This document shows positions 1-8,178 of a stretch of DNA of 64,000 bases, piece by piece. The position numbers and the translations under genes are program-made. Location: positions 1,389,383 to 1,453,382 of the forward strand of contig NZ_FPKV01000001.1 of NCBI RefSeq assembly GCF_900114265.1, read 5' to 3'. How positions within the stretch are numbered: the stretch's first letter is position 1; each line of letters opens with the position of its first letter. This DNA is from Flaviramulus basaltis (lineage in GTDB: Bacteria > Bacteroidota > Bacteroidia > Flavobacteriales > Flavobacteriaceae). The notes under the pieces were generated by a model, which made no database searches, had not been told where the DNA came from, and saw only the letters and a list, made by a program, of their open reading frames with translations.

Positions 1-1
1 T

Positions 2-844
2 TTTATAGATTGGAGTCCATTTTTTAGAAGCTGGGATTTACATGGTAAATATCCTAATATTTTAACCGATGAGGTTGTTGGAGAACAGGCCACGCAATTG
101 TTTGCAGATGCTCAAGAAATGTTAAGTGAAATTATAGCTAAACAATCATTAAAACCAAAAGGCGTTTTTGGATTATTTGAAGCAAATGCTATTAATGAAG
201 ATGATATTTCAGTTCAGAAAAAAGGAAATGAAGTTGCTGTTTTTAGAACGTTGCGTCAGCAATTAAAGAAACGAGACGGTATTCCTAACATCGCATTAGC
301 CGATTTTATTGCACCTAAAGATACTGGTAAAACAGATTATATTGGAGCCTTTTGTGTTGCTATATTTGGCGCACAGGAATTAGCAGAAAGTTATAGGTCT
401 AAAGAAGATGATTATAACGCGATTATGGCGCAAGCGCTTGCAGATCGTTTTGCTGAAGCTTTTGCAGAATACTTACACAAACAAATAAGAATTAAACATT
501 GGGGTTATGGTGCTAATGAAAATTTAACAAACGAAGATTTAATCAAAGAAAATTACAAAGGCATTCGTCCAGCACCTGGTTATCCAGCATGTCCAGACCA
601 TTTAGAAAAAGAAACCATTTGGGAGTTATTAGAGGTCGAAAAACTAATAGGTGTCACACTAACCGAAAGCTTAGCCATGTGGCCAGCAGCAGCAGTTTCT
701 GGTTATTATTTTGCAAATCCTGAAGCAAAATATTTTGGTTTGGGGAAAATTACCGATGACCAAGTAACAGATTTTGCGTTGCGCAAAAATATAGCAAAGG
801 ATAAAGCAAGGAAATGGTTGCATCCAAATATTGCTGAAGAGTAA
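2..844 (+). CDS. metH: Methionine synthase (cobalamin-dependent), C-terminal part, 5' truncated by window edge
   Basis: The reading frame is open from base 2, so only the last 280 residues of the protein are visible. They match the AdoMet-binding reactivation domain of cobalamin-dependent methionine synthase. The family motif RPAPGYPACPDH lies around bases 568-603, and the late motif AMWPAAAVSGYYF around 675-713. This domain re-methylates cob(II)alamin with SAM and flavodoxin electrons, and the whole enzyme makes methionine from homocysteine and methyl-THF. The internal TTG at base 98 is not the start, because homologous sequence (IDWSPFF, WDLHGKYP) continues upstream of it. metF lies just downstream and supplies the methyl-THF substrate, so the pair forms a methionine unit. 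Confidence 0.96.
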   Translation, partial: FIDWSPFFRSWDLHGKYPNILTDEVVGEQATQLFADAQEMLSEIIAKQSLKPKGVFGLFEANAINEDDISVQKKGNEVAVFRTLRQQLKKRDGIPNIALADFIAPKDTGKTDYIGAFCVAIFGAQELAESYRSKEDDYNAIMAQALADRFAEAFAEYLHKQIRIKHWGYGANENLTNEDLIKENYKGIRPAPGYPACPDHLEKETIWELLEVEKLIGVTLTESLAMWPAAAVSGYYFANPEAKYFGLGKITDDQVTDFALRKNIAKDKARKWLHPNIAEE

Positions 845-930
845 AAATTAGAATTATAAAATTAACAATTTGTTTTATTTTAAATAACAAATCTATCTAA
901 ATGAAATAAGAATTTTGCAGTAAAAAAAAG

Positions 931-1017
931 ATGAAAAAACTTAGAACGGAGGTAATATTCTTTATCCAACTTTTAATGCTTACCATTACTGCACTAACAA
1001 TCGCTTATTTCACGTAA
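931..1017 (+). CDS. Possible 28-residue hydrophobic small protein
   Basis: A short ATG-TAA frame encodes a basic N-terminus (MKKLR) followed by one hydrophobic stretch (VIFFIQLLMLTITALTIAYF) that could span a membrane once. It sits alone in the gap between metH and the next gene. I recognise no family. The evidence is only the start codon, the charge pattern and the membrane-like composition, so it may be a chance ORF in AT-rich DNA. Confidence 0.3.
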   Translation: MKKLRTEVIFFIQLLMLTITALTIAYFT

Positions 1018-1056
1018 AATAATATTATTTAAAAGAAATTATGCAAAATAGTATTT

Positions 1057-1293
1057 ATGGAATTTATTGAATTAAGTTTAGGAAGTCATATGATTTCTCA
1101 CGGGTACGATAGTGAGAATAAGGAAATCGTAGAGCATGTTTCAGTTGAAACATTTTCGAAGAAACTTGTCGCTATTTCCAGAATAAAATCTGTAAGTGAA
1201 AAATATATTTTGACTGATTATTTAGATGGTAGATGGATTTATTGGGAGTATAAGGGAGAATTTGAAGTATTAAAAAAAGCATTAATTAAGTAA
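1057..1293 (+). CDS. Hypothetical protein between metH and metF, 78 aa
   Basis: This is a small soluble-looking protein with no signal peptide or membrane segment. I do not recognise its fold. It is mixed in charge with several aromatic residues near the C-terminus (YLDGRWIYWEYKGEFE). Its TAA stop directly abuts the metF ATG with no spacing, so the two are very probably co-transcribed and translationally coupled. Its position between two methionine-cycle genes suggests, but does not prove, a related role. The start ATG at 1057 is the only reasonable one in frame. Confidence 0.72.
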   Translation: MEFIELSLGSHMISHGYDSENKEIVEHVSVETFSKKLVAISRIKSVSEKYILTDYLDGRWIYWEYKGEFEVLKKALIK

Positions 1294-2250
1294 ATGAAAG
1301 TAACAGACCATATTAAAAAGGCAAACGGAAAAACTTTGTTTTCTTTTGAGATTATACCGCCACAAAAGGGAAGAAATATTCAGGAATTGTATAATAATAT
1401 TGATCCTTTAATGGAGTTCAATCCGCCATTTATTGATGTTACGACATCACGTGAAGAGTATGTTTATATTGATAAAGGCGATGGGCTTTTAGATAGAAAA
1501 GTGACTCGTATGCGACCTGGGACGGTTGGTATTTGTGCTGCTATTAAACATAAATATAATGTGGATACAGTACCACATGTTTTGTGTGGAGGTTTTACAA
1601 AAGAAGAAACTGAATATTTGTTGGTAGATTGTCATTATCTTGGTATTCATAATGTTATGGCATTGCGTGGTGATGCTATGAGTCATCAAAAATATTTTGA
1701 GTGTACAGAAGGAGGTCACCAATATGCTGTGGATTTAGTGTCTCAAATTCAGAATTTGAATACAGGTAAATATTTGCATGATGTTATGGAGGCGGAACAT
1801 AAATCGGAATTCTGTATTGGTGTAGCAGGTTACCCTGAAAAACACATGGAAGCCCCTTCGTTAAATACAGATTTGAAACGTTTAAAAGCAAAAGTTGATG
1901 CTGGAGCAGATTATGTCGTAACTCAAATGTTTTTTGATAATAATAAATTCTTCGAGTTTGTAGATAAAGCTAAAGCAGCAGGTATTAACGTTCCTATTAT
2001 TCCAGGTATAAAACCTATTGCTGTAAAACGACATTTACAATTGTTGCCACAGGTTTTTAAAATTGATTTACCAGAAACTTTAATAAATGAAGTTGAAAAA
2101 TGTAAAGACAATAAAGCAGTTAGAGAAGTAGGTATTGAATGGGCAATTAAACAATCAGAAGAACTTAAAAAAGCTGGCGTACCCGTATTGCATTATTACT
2201 CTATGGGTAAGAGCGATAATATAAAAGCTATTGCATCGCAGTTGTTCTAA
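1294..2250 (+). CDS. metF: 5,10-methylenetetrahydrofolate reductase
   Basis: MetF reduces 5,10-methylene-THF to 5-methyl-THF with a flavin cofactor in the cytoplasm, supplying the methyl donor for MetH. The 318-residue length fits bacterial MetF. The N-terminal FSFEIIPP segment near residue 17 carries the conserved catalytic-site Glu region, followed by the VTTSREE-type strand, HVLCGGFT, and the late TQMFFDN motif near residue 210 typical of the TIM barrel. The ATG follows the stop of the 78-residue gene immediately. The metH gene upstream in the same direction supports one methionine transcription unit. Confidence 0.97.
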   Translation: MKVTDHIKKANGKTLFSFEIIPPQKGRNIQELYNNIDPLMEFNPPFIDVTTSREEYVYIDKGDGLLDRKVTRMRPGTVGICAAIKHKYNVDTVPHVLCGGFTKEETEYLLVDCHYLGIHNVMALRGDAMSHQKYFECTEGGHQYAVDLVSQIQNLNTGKYLHDVMEAEHKSEFCIGVAGYPEKHMEAPSLNTDLKRLKAKVDAGADYVVTQMFFDNNKFFEFVDKAKAAGINVPIIPGIKPIAVKRHLQLLPQVFKIDLPETLINEVEKCKDNKAVREVGIEWAIKQSEELKKAGVPVLHYYSMGKSDNIKAIASQLF

Positions 2251-2290
2251 TTATTCTGTTATTTTTGCTTTTTTATAAGCAAATCTATTA

Positions 2291-3388
2291 ATGCGTCATT
2301 TTCTATTAGGTGTTTTTTATGTAATGTGTAGTTATTCTTTCTCACAAGATAAAGCGCATACTTCTTATGTTGATGTTAATTATTTTAAAGGCAATATTGC
2401 ACTGCACAATAATGATATTCTACATTTAATAAAAGGACATCCAGAAGGTTTTATTTTAAGTTGGAATAAAAAAACTTATGGTTTTAATAACTGGGAACAA
2501 CGGTTTAACTATCCTGATTATGGCGTTTCTTTCGCCTATCAAAATTTAAAAAATGACGTTTTAGGAAATAATTATTCACTTTATGCGCATTACAATTTCT
2601 ATTTTTTAAAGCGGAATTTAATGTTACGTATTGGTCAAGGATTAGCATTTACAACCAATCCTTATGATAAGGAAGAAAACTATAAAAACATTGCTTTTGG
2701 TTCTAAATTACTGAGCAGTACCTACTTGATGCTTAATTATAAAAAGGAGCGTATTTTTGATAATTTTGGATTACAAGCAGGCTTTTCACTACTTCATTAT
2801 TCTAATGCTAATGTAAAAGCACCTAATGCAAGTGTGAATTCAATAACTTTTAATTTAGGGCTGACTTATAATTTAGATGAAGAAAAACTTGAATTTCAAG
2901 ACACCTTAGATGAAACTGATAAAAAGTTTACACAACCTATAAAATATAATATTGCTTTTAGAGCAGGTATTAATGAAAGTGATGTAGTTGGAAGCGGTCA
3001 GTTTCCTTTTTATATAGTTTCGGCTTATGCAGATAAACGTATTAATAGAAAAAGTGCATTGCAGTTAGGTACAGATGTTTTCTTTTCTAAATTTTTAAAA
3101 GAACTAATTTATTATCAGAGTGTTTCATTACCTGAAGAAAACGTATCAGGAGATGAAGATTATAAACGCGTTGGAGTTTTTGTAGGACACGAATTATTTA
3201 TAAATAAAACGTCTTTGGAAACCCAACTAGGATATTATGTTTATTATCCTTTTCATTTTGAAGGAAGAACTTATTCTAGAATAGGTTTAAAACGTTATTT
3301 GAATGATAAATGGTTTGGTGCTTTAACATTAAAAACACATGGGGCAAAAGCTGAATGTGTTGAATTTGGAGTAGGTGTAAGATTATGA
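2291..3388 (+). CDS. PagL-like acyloxyacyl hydrolase / lipid A deacylase family outer-membrane protein
   Basis: This 365-residue protein starts with a signal peptide (MRHFLLGVFYVMCSYSFSQ). The mature part is rich in alternating beta strands ending in aromatic residues, as expected for an outer-membrane barrel. The LLHYSNAN...PNASVNS segment around residues 172-187 resembles the His-Ser active-site region of PagL-type lipid A 3-O-deacylases, which are commonly annotated as acyloxyacyl hydrolase in Flavobacteriia. The protein is about twice the length of Pseudomonas PagL, so it has additional strands. The stop overlaps the next start by 4 bp (ATGA), so it is coupled to the head-GIN lipoprotein. 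Lipid A remodelling is inferred from family only. Confidence 0.68.
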   Translation: MRHFLLGVFYVMCSYSFSQDKAHTSYVDVNYFKGNIALHNNDILHLIKGHPEGFILSWNKKTYGFNNWEQRFNYPDYGVSFAYQNLKNDVLGNNYSLYAHYNFYFLKRNLMLRIGQGLAFTTNPYDKEENYKNIAFGSKLLSSTYLMLNYKKERIFDNFGLQAGFSLLHYSNANVKAPNASVNSITFNLGLTYNLDEEKLEFQDTLDETDKKFTQPIKYNIAFRAGINESDVVGSGQFPFYIVSAYADKRINRKSALQLGTDVFFSKFLKELIYYQSVSLPEENVSGDEDYKRVGVFVGHELFINKTSLETQLGYYVYYPFHFEGRTYSRIGLKRYLNDKWFGALTLKTHGAKAECVEFGVGVRL

Positions 3389-4134
3389 AAAAACTAGTTT
3401 ACATATTTGTTTTTAGTTTCCTCATTGCTTGTAATAGTGAAAATGCTGGTGATTGTTTTCAAAAAACAGGAAATATTATTCAGCAAGAAGTTGTGGTTTC
3501 TAGTTTTGATAAAATATTAGTTAATCGTGATATCGAATTAATTATTGAAGAAGGTCCAGTTCAAAGTGTAATAATTGAAACAGGTGAAAATTTAATTAAT
3601 GATGTTAGTGCTATTGTTGTTGATGCTAAACTAACTTTAACAGATGATAATACTTGTAATTATGTTCGAGATTATGGCATTACAAAGGTTTATATAACAT
3701 CATCAAATATTACTGAAATTAGAAGTTCTACACAATATACAGTAAGTTCAAATGGTGTTTTAACTTACCCTAATTTAAGTCTTTTATCAGAAGATTTTAG
3801 TACACCAGATTCGTTTACCAATGGAGATTTTAGATTACAAATTGATAACAATTCATTTCGAGTAGGTTTTAATAATATATCTAATTGTTTTATCTCTGGA
3901 AAAACACAAAATCTAAACGTCAGTTTTTATGCAGGAACATCGCGTTTTGAAGGACGAGATTTAATTGCTCAAAATGTTACTATTTGGAATAGAAGTTCTA
4001 ATGATATGATTGTGAATCCACAACAATCTATTAAAGGGAAAATATCTGGAACAGGTAACGTAATTTCTGTTAGTCAACCTCCAATTATTGAAGTTGAAGA
4101 ACAATATAAAGGACGACTTATTTTTGAAGATTAA
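3385..4134 (+). CDS. Head GIN (DUF2807) domain lipoprotein
   Basis: The N-terminus is a lipoprotein signal (MKKLVYIFVFSFLIAC, lipobox Cys at residue 16). The remaining ~230 residues are repetitive beta-strand sequence (GNIIQQEVVVSSFDKI, IELIIEEGPVQSVIIETGENLI) typical of the putative auto-transporter adhesin, head GIN domain family of Bacteroidota. Function is not established for the family. It overlaps the preceding PagL-like gene by 4 bp and its 3' end overlaps the convergent gldA by 4 bp, leaving no room for a separate terminator. Confidence 0.78.
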   Translation: MKKLVYIFVFSFLIACNSENAGDCFQKTGNIIQQEVVVSSFDKILVNRDIELIIEEGPVQSVIIETGENLINDVSAIVVDAKLTLTDDNTCNYVRDYGITKVYITSSNITEIRSSTQYTVSSNGVLTYPNLSLLSEDFSTPDSFTNGDFRLQIDNNSFRVGFNNISNCFISGKTQNLNVSFYAGTSRFEGRDLIAQNVTIWNRSSNDMIVNPQQSIKGKISGTGNVISVSQPPIIEVEEQYKGRLIFED

Positions 4135-5027
4135 TCACTAGTTAACTCTCTAAATAAGCTTTCTAAATTTGCGTTTTTTTGATTGAGTTGAAGAATCTTT
4201 AGTTGGTTATCATGTGCAAAATCAAATACATAAGAGCGCATGTCTTCAGAAGTTTTAAAAGTGATTTCGTAAACAAAGTCGTATGTATTTGTGACACTTT
4301 TTACTTTAGGTAATTTTAATAGAAAAGCATCTTCAACACGATAATCAAATTCAACAATCACAACTTGTTCTTTTTCGTCTCTAAGATCTTTTAGTTTTTT
4401 ATCAGCAACAATTTCTCCTTTATTAATAATAATAACTCGTTCACAAATAGCTTCAACTTCTTGCATGATGTGTGTTGAAAGAAATACAGTTTTAGTTTTG
4501 CCAATGGTTTTAATAAGATTTCTAATATCTACTAATTGGTTTGGATCTAAACCAGTAGTTGGTTCATCTAAAATTAAAACATCAGGATCGTGTAATAACG
4601 CATTAGCTAAACCGACACGTTGGCGATAGCCTTTGGAGAGTTGTCCTATTTTTTTATGAGATTCAGGTGTTAAACCGGTTAGTTCAATAACTTCATCAAT
4701 GCGTTTTTTGCTTATGTTATAAATATGAGCATTAAAAGCTAAATATTCTTTAATATACATATCTAAATACAAAGGGTTGTGTTCGGGTAAATAACCAACA
4801 CTTTGTTGTACTTGTTGCTTATTTGTGTCAACATCATATCCATTTACTTTTGCACTGCCTTCATTGGCATTTAAGTAAGTGGTTAGAATTTTCATCATGG
4901 TAGATTTTCCAGCACCGTTAGGGCCTAAAAAACCAACAATTTCTGGTTTTTCAACTTTAAAAGATATTTGGTTTAAAGCCTTTTGATTTCCGTAAAGTTT
5001 TGAAATCCCTTTTACTTCAATAGACAT
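4131..5027 (-). CDS. gldA: Gliding motility ABC transporter ATP-binding protein GldA
   Basis: This is an ABC transporter ATPase of 298 residues. Visible are Walker A (GPNGAGKST, residues 35-43), the signature region LSKGYRQRVGLANAL near residue 129, Walker B with catalytic Glu (VLILDEPTTGLD) and a C-terminal extension. The sequence follows the GldA pattern, the ATPase thought to work with permeases GldF and GldG in gliding motility. Those partners are not in this window, so gldA stands alone here, as is common in flavobacteria. A TATTTTTG -7 box lies just upstream of the ATG (bases 5045-5052, minus strand). Confidence 0.93.
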   Translation of the reverse strand: MSIEVKGISKLYGNQKALNQISFKVEKPEIVGFLGPNGAGKSTMMKILTTYLNANEGSAKVNGYDVDTNKQQVQQSVGYLPEHNPLYLDMYIKEYLAFNAHIYNISKKRIDEVIELTGLTPESHKKIGQLSKGYRQRVGLANALLHDPDVLILDEPTTGLDPNQLVDIRNLIKTIGKTKTVFLSTHIMQEVEAICERVIIINKGEIVADKKLKDLRDEKEQVVIVEFDYRVEDAFLLKLPKVKSVTNTYDFVYEITFKTSEDMRSYVFDFAHDNQLKILQLNQKNANLESLFRELTSD

Positions 5028-5044
5028 AATTAAAATTATTTGTT

Positions 5045-5052
5045 CAAAAATA
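5045..5052 (-). promoter_or_regulatory. Candidate -7 box for gldA
   Basis: Read on the minus strand this is TATTTTTG, a full match to the Bacteroidota -7 consensus TAnnTTTG, ending 17 bases before the gldA ATG. I found no convincing TTG at the -33 position, so only the -7 element supports it. Confidence 0.45.
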
Positions 5053-5133
5053 ATGATTATCTAATGTAATATAAGTTTTGCTGTAAAATCTTTAAAACTT
5101 TTAATAAAAACGCAAAAAATATTTCATACGGCT

Positions 5134-5162
5134 TTGTTTTCTTAAATAATTAATTACATTAG
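5134..5162 (+). promoter_or_regulatory. Candidate promoter of the aromatic amino acid operon
   Basis: A TTTG (TTG at 5134-5136) is followed after 18 bases by TACATTAG at 5155-5162, one base from TAnnTTTG. Transcription would start near 5167-5170, just before the leader peptide ATG at 5173, so the leader RNA would have almost no 5' untranslated region. The placement upstream of leader ORF and terminator fits an attenuator. Confidence 0.55.
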
Positions 5163-5172
5163 CGCCTTAATT

Positions 5173-5256
5173 ATGACAATGACAGTACATTATACATATT
5201 TTAACAATTGGTTTTATTTCTTTTTTAGCAAAAGAAACGAGGCGTTGTATGTATAA
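5173..5256 (+). CDS. Aromatic leader peptide of the pheA operon attenuator, 27 aa
   Basis: A 27-codon ORF starts at ATG 5173 and stops at TAA 5254-5256. Codons 7 to 18 (bases 5191-5226) encode five Phe, three Tyr and one Trp, with the core YFNNWFYFFF. This is the composition expected of a leader peptide that senses charged aromatic tRNAs. It lies between a candidate promoter and an intrinsic terminator, about 95 bases before pheA. Ribosomes stalled on the Phe run would leave CGAGGC (5238-5243) free to pair with GTCTCG (5282-5287) and break the terminator, whereas ribosomes reaching the stop would mask it. This is seen directly in the sequence; operation as an attenuator is inferred. Confidence 0.85.
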   Translation: MTMTVHYTYFNNWFYFFFSKRNEALYV

Positions 5257-5280
5257 TTTATAACAATAAATTTAAATATG

Positions 5281-5309
5281 AGTCTCGATGAAAATCGGGA
5301 CTTTTTTTT
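5281..5309 (+). terminator. Attenuator terminator upstream of pheA
   Basis: AGTCTCGAT (5281-5289), loop GAAA, ATCGGGACT (5294-5302) form a 9-bp stem with one G-U pair, followed by a run of eight T (5302-5309). It is a textbook intrinsic terminator placed inside the leader of the pheA operon, not between operons. Its 5' arm can alternatively pair with CGAGGC at 5238-5243 inside the leader peptide ORF, giving a mutually exclusive antiterminator. Confidence 0.88.
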
Positions 5310-5350
5310 GTTCAACAATTGAATAAATACTTTAAAATAAGACTAAATAA

Positions 5351-6178
5351 TTGATAAAAACAGTAGCCATACAAGGAGTTATAGGATCTTTTCATCATAT
5401 TGTATCTGAACAATTTTTTGAAAAACCAGTGGAAGTTATTGAATGTTTGACATTCGATAGGGTTGTCGATTCTTTAATTACAGAAGAGTGTGACGCCGCT
5501 ATAATGGCTTTAGAAAACTCTATTGCGGGTTCAATTATACCAAATTATGCGCTTATTGATAAATACGGTTTACATATAGTAGGTGAGCATTATTTAGATA
5601 TTCAACATAATTTAATGGTACTGCCAAATCAAAGTATTTCAGACATAAAAGAAGTGTATTCACACCCAATGGCATTGCTGCAATGTAAAGAGTTTTTTAA
5701 GCAATATCCTAACATTAAATTGATTGAAGATAAAGACACTGCCGAGGTTGCGCAACGTATACAAAAAAAGCAACTAAAAGGTGTTGGAGCTATTGCAAGT
5801 GTTAAAGCAGCAGAAATTTTTGAATTGCATATTTTGGCACATAGCATTCAAACTATCAAGCATAACGAAACACGTTTTGCTATAGTTAAACGCACAAATT
5901 CAGAAGTGCCTGAAGTTGAAATTAATAAAGCTTCGGTGAAATTTGAAACCGATCATAAAAGAGGCAGTTTAGCAACTATTTTAAATGTGATGAGTGACTG
6001 TAAATTGAATTTAACTAAAATACAGTCTTTACCTATAGTTGAAACCCCTTGGAAATATGCTTTTTTTGTTGATATCACTTTTGATAAGTATGCAGATTTT
6101 AAAAAAGCAAAATCTATAATAGATATTATGGCAGAAGGTTTTAAAGTGTTAGGAGAATATAAAAATGCTAAATTATGA
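5351..6178 (+). CDS. pheA: Prephenate dehydratase
   Basis: Monofunctional prephenate dehydratase, 275 residues, converts prephenate to phenylpyruvate for phenylalanine synthesis. The catalytic-domain motif NETRF (Thr-Arg-Phe) lies near residue 177. A C-terminal ACT domain follows (KRGSLATILNVMSDCKLNL, then IQSLPI), which in this family binds phenylalanine for feedback inhibition. The start is TTG at 5351: an in-frame TAA sits immediately before it (5348-5350) and no ATG occurs for about 50 codons. It heads a four-gene operon with 4-bp overlaps and is preceded by the leader-peptide attenuator, so control by aromatic tRNA charging is likely. Confidence 0.95.
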   Translation: MIKTVAIQGVIGSFHHIVSEQFFEKPVEVIECLTFDRVVDSLITEECDAAIMALENSIAGSIIPNYALIDKYGLHIVGEHYLDIQHNLMVLPNQSISDIKEVYSHPMALLQCKEFFKQYPNIKLIEDKDTAEVAQRIQKKQLKGVGAIASVKAAEIFELHILAHSIQTIKHNETRFAIVKRTNSEVPEVEINKASVKFETDHKRGSLATILNVMSDCKLNLTKIQSLPIVETPWKYAFFVDITFDKYADFKKAKSIIDIMAEGFKVLGEYKNAKL

Positions 6179-7320
6179 TTGAAGCAGCTAACAGGCTACA
6201 AACCGTTGAAGAATACTACTTCTCTAAAAAATTAAGAGAAGTAAACTTGCTTATTGCAAGCGGTAAACCAGTCATTAATTTAGGAATTGGTAGTCCAGAT
6301 ATGCAACCACCTCAAAAAGTTGTGGATGCTATTTCGGAGAGTTTTAAAAACCCCAATGCGCATAAATATCAAAGTTATCAAGGGCTTCCAGAACTTAGAG
6401 ATGCAATCTCTGGGTTTTATAAAGAACATTTTTCGGTGTATTTAAGTTCTTCAACAGAGGTTTTACCTTTGATGGGAAGTAAGGAAGGTATTATGCATAT
6501 TTCAATGGCATACCTAAATGAAGGAGACGAAGTTTTAATTCCAAATCCTGGATATCCAACTTATCAATCGGTTACAAAATTAGTAGGAGCAAAAGGTGTT
6601 TTATACGAATTAGATGAAGCAAATAACTGGATGCCAGATTTTGATGCTTTAGAAAAATTAGATTTAAGTAAAGTGAAACTCATGTGGGTAAATTATCCGC
6701 ATATGCCAACTGGAGCTCAACCAACAAAAAATGTATTTGAAGAGTTAGTAGCATTTGGTAAGCGTCACAATATTTTAATTGTAAACGATAATCCATATAG
6801 CTTCATATTAAACGATTCACCAAAAAGCATATTGAGTGTTGAAGGCGCAAAGGATGTTTGTTTAGAGCTAAATTCGTTAAGCAAAACTTTTAATATGGCT
6901 GGTTGGCGTGTAGGTATGGTTGTTGGAGATAGCATTCATATAAATAATATTTTAAGGGTAAAAAGTAACATGGATTCTGGTATGTTTTATGGCATTCAAA
7001 AAGGAGCCATTGAAGCGTTAAAGTGCTCTGAAATGTGGTTTGCTACACTAAATAATGTGTATAGAGAACGTCGAAATTTAGTATGGCAATTGGCTGATGC
7101 TTTAAATTGTACATATGATAAAAAAGCAACAGGGCTTTTTGTTTGGGCAAAATTACCGGCGTATGTTAAGTCGGAAGAATTTATAGATTTAATATTAAAA
7201 GAGAGTCATATATTCATTACTCCAGGAACCATTTTTGGAAGTAAAGGAGAAGGTTATATAAGGTTTTCTTTGTGTGCATCAACTGAGGATTTAGAAGAAG
7301 CAATAGCAAGAGTAATATGA
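6175..7320 (+). CDS. Class I/II PLP-dependent aminotransferase (probable aromatic aminotransferase)
   Basis: This fold-type I aminotransferase of 381 residues shows the PLP lysine motif NSLSKTFNMAGWRVG near residue 230, NPGYPTYQ near 122, VNDNPYSF, and the C-terminal Arg in GYIRFSLC. It overlaps pheA by 4 bp and tyrA by 4 bp. It probably transaminates phenylpyruvate and 4-hydroxyphenylpyruvate, the products of PheA and TyrA. That substrate is inferred from the operon, since the family alone also fits aspartate or broad-range aminotransferases. Confidence 0.88.
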   Translation: MIEAANRLQTVEEYYFSKKLREVNLLIASGKPVINLGIGSPDMQPPQKVVDAISESFKNPNAHKYQSYQGLPELRDAISGFYKEHFSVYLSSSTEVLPLMGSKEGIMHISMAYLNEGDEVLIPNPGYPTYQSVTKLVGAKGVLYELDEANNWMPDFDALEKLDLSKVKLMWVNYPHMPTGAQPTKNVFEELVAFGKRHNILIVNDNPYSFILNDSPKSILSVEGAKDVCLELNSLSKTFNMAGWRVGMVVGDSIHINNILRVKSNMDSGMFYGIQKGAIEALKCSEMWFATLNNVYRERRNLVWQLADALNCTYDKKATGLFVWAKLPAYVKSEEFIDLILKESHIFITPGTIFGSKGEGYIRFSLCASTEDLEEAIARVI

Positions 7321-8168
7321 AAAATATATACATCATAGGAGTTGGTTTAATTGGTGGTAGTCTTGCTATTGATATTAAAAAGAATAATCCAGAAGTGGTT
7401 ATTCATGGTATCAGCAGAAAAGAAGCAACATTAGATGAAGCTTTATCGCTTAAGCTAATAGATAAAAAGGCAACTTTAGATGATATAGAAAATGCCGATT
7501 TAGTTATTATAGCCATTCCTGTAGATGCCACTGTAAAGTTATTGCCAACTATTTTAGATAAGGTGTCAGATTCTGGTTTGGTTGTAGATGCAGGTTCAAC
7601 TAAAGTAGATATTTGTAAAATAGTTGAAAATCATCCTAAACGTAGAAATTTTTTAGCAATGCATCCTATTGCAGGAACAGAATATTCTGGACCGAGTGCA
7701 GCAATAAGTGGTTTGTTTGAAGGTAAAACTAATATAGTATGTGAAGTTGAAAAAACAACGTTTAAGCTTCAAGAAAAAGCATTAAAGCTATTTACAGATA
7801 TAGGAATGCGAATTAGATATATGAATCCTGAAGCGCATGATAAACACATTGCTTACATGTCGCATTTATCGCATATCAGTTCATTTATGCTAGGAAAAAC
7901 AGTTATTGAAAAGGAGAAAAATGAACGCGATATTTTTGATATGGCAGGAAGTGGATTTGCTTCAACTGTGCGATTAGCAAAAAGTTCACCAGCCATGTGG
8001 ACACCTATTTTCAAACAAAATAAAGCGAATGTTATTGAAACATTAGAAGAGTATATTACAAACCTCACTCATTTTAAAGAGCTGATGAAACAAGATGATT
8101 TTGACGCTATTTTTAATGAAATGGAAAACACCAATCATATAAAGGATATTTTAAAAGGAATTAGTTAA
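7317..8168 (+). CDS. tyrA: Prephenate dehydrogenase
   Basis: TyrA oxidatively decarboxylates prephenate to 4-hydroxyphenylpyruvate for tyrosine synthesis. The Rossmann motif GVGLIGGSLA starts at residue 8. HPIAGTEYSGP near residue 120 is the conserved catalytic His region of the family, and SHLSHISSFML follows near 180. At 283 residues it has the two core domains without an added ACT domain. It is in the middle of the aromatic operon, overlapping the aminotransferase by 4 bp and 10 bases ahead of the DAHP synthase gene. Confidence 0.95.
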   Translation: MKNIYIIGVGLIGGSLAIDIKKNNPEVVIHGISRKEATLDEALSLKLIDKKATLDDIENADLVIIAIPVDATVKLLPTILDKVSDSGLVVDAGSTKVDICKIVENHPKRRNFLAMHPIAGTEYSGPSAAISGLFEGKTNIVCEVEKTTFKLQEKALKLFTDIGMRIRYMNPEAHDKHIAYMSHLSHISSFMLGKTVIEKEKNERDIFDMAGSGFASTVRLAKSSPAMWTPIFKQNKANVIETLEEYITNLTHFKELMKQDDFDAIFNEMENTNHIKDILKGIS

Positions 8169-8178
8169 GAGTAAAATT

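Noticed and set aside
845..1056. SAM or cobalamin riboswitch near the methionine genes
   Set aside because: No conserved riboswitch core or terminator was recognised; the true 5' end of the metH unit lies outside the window.
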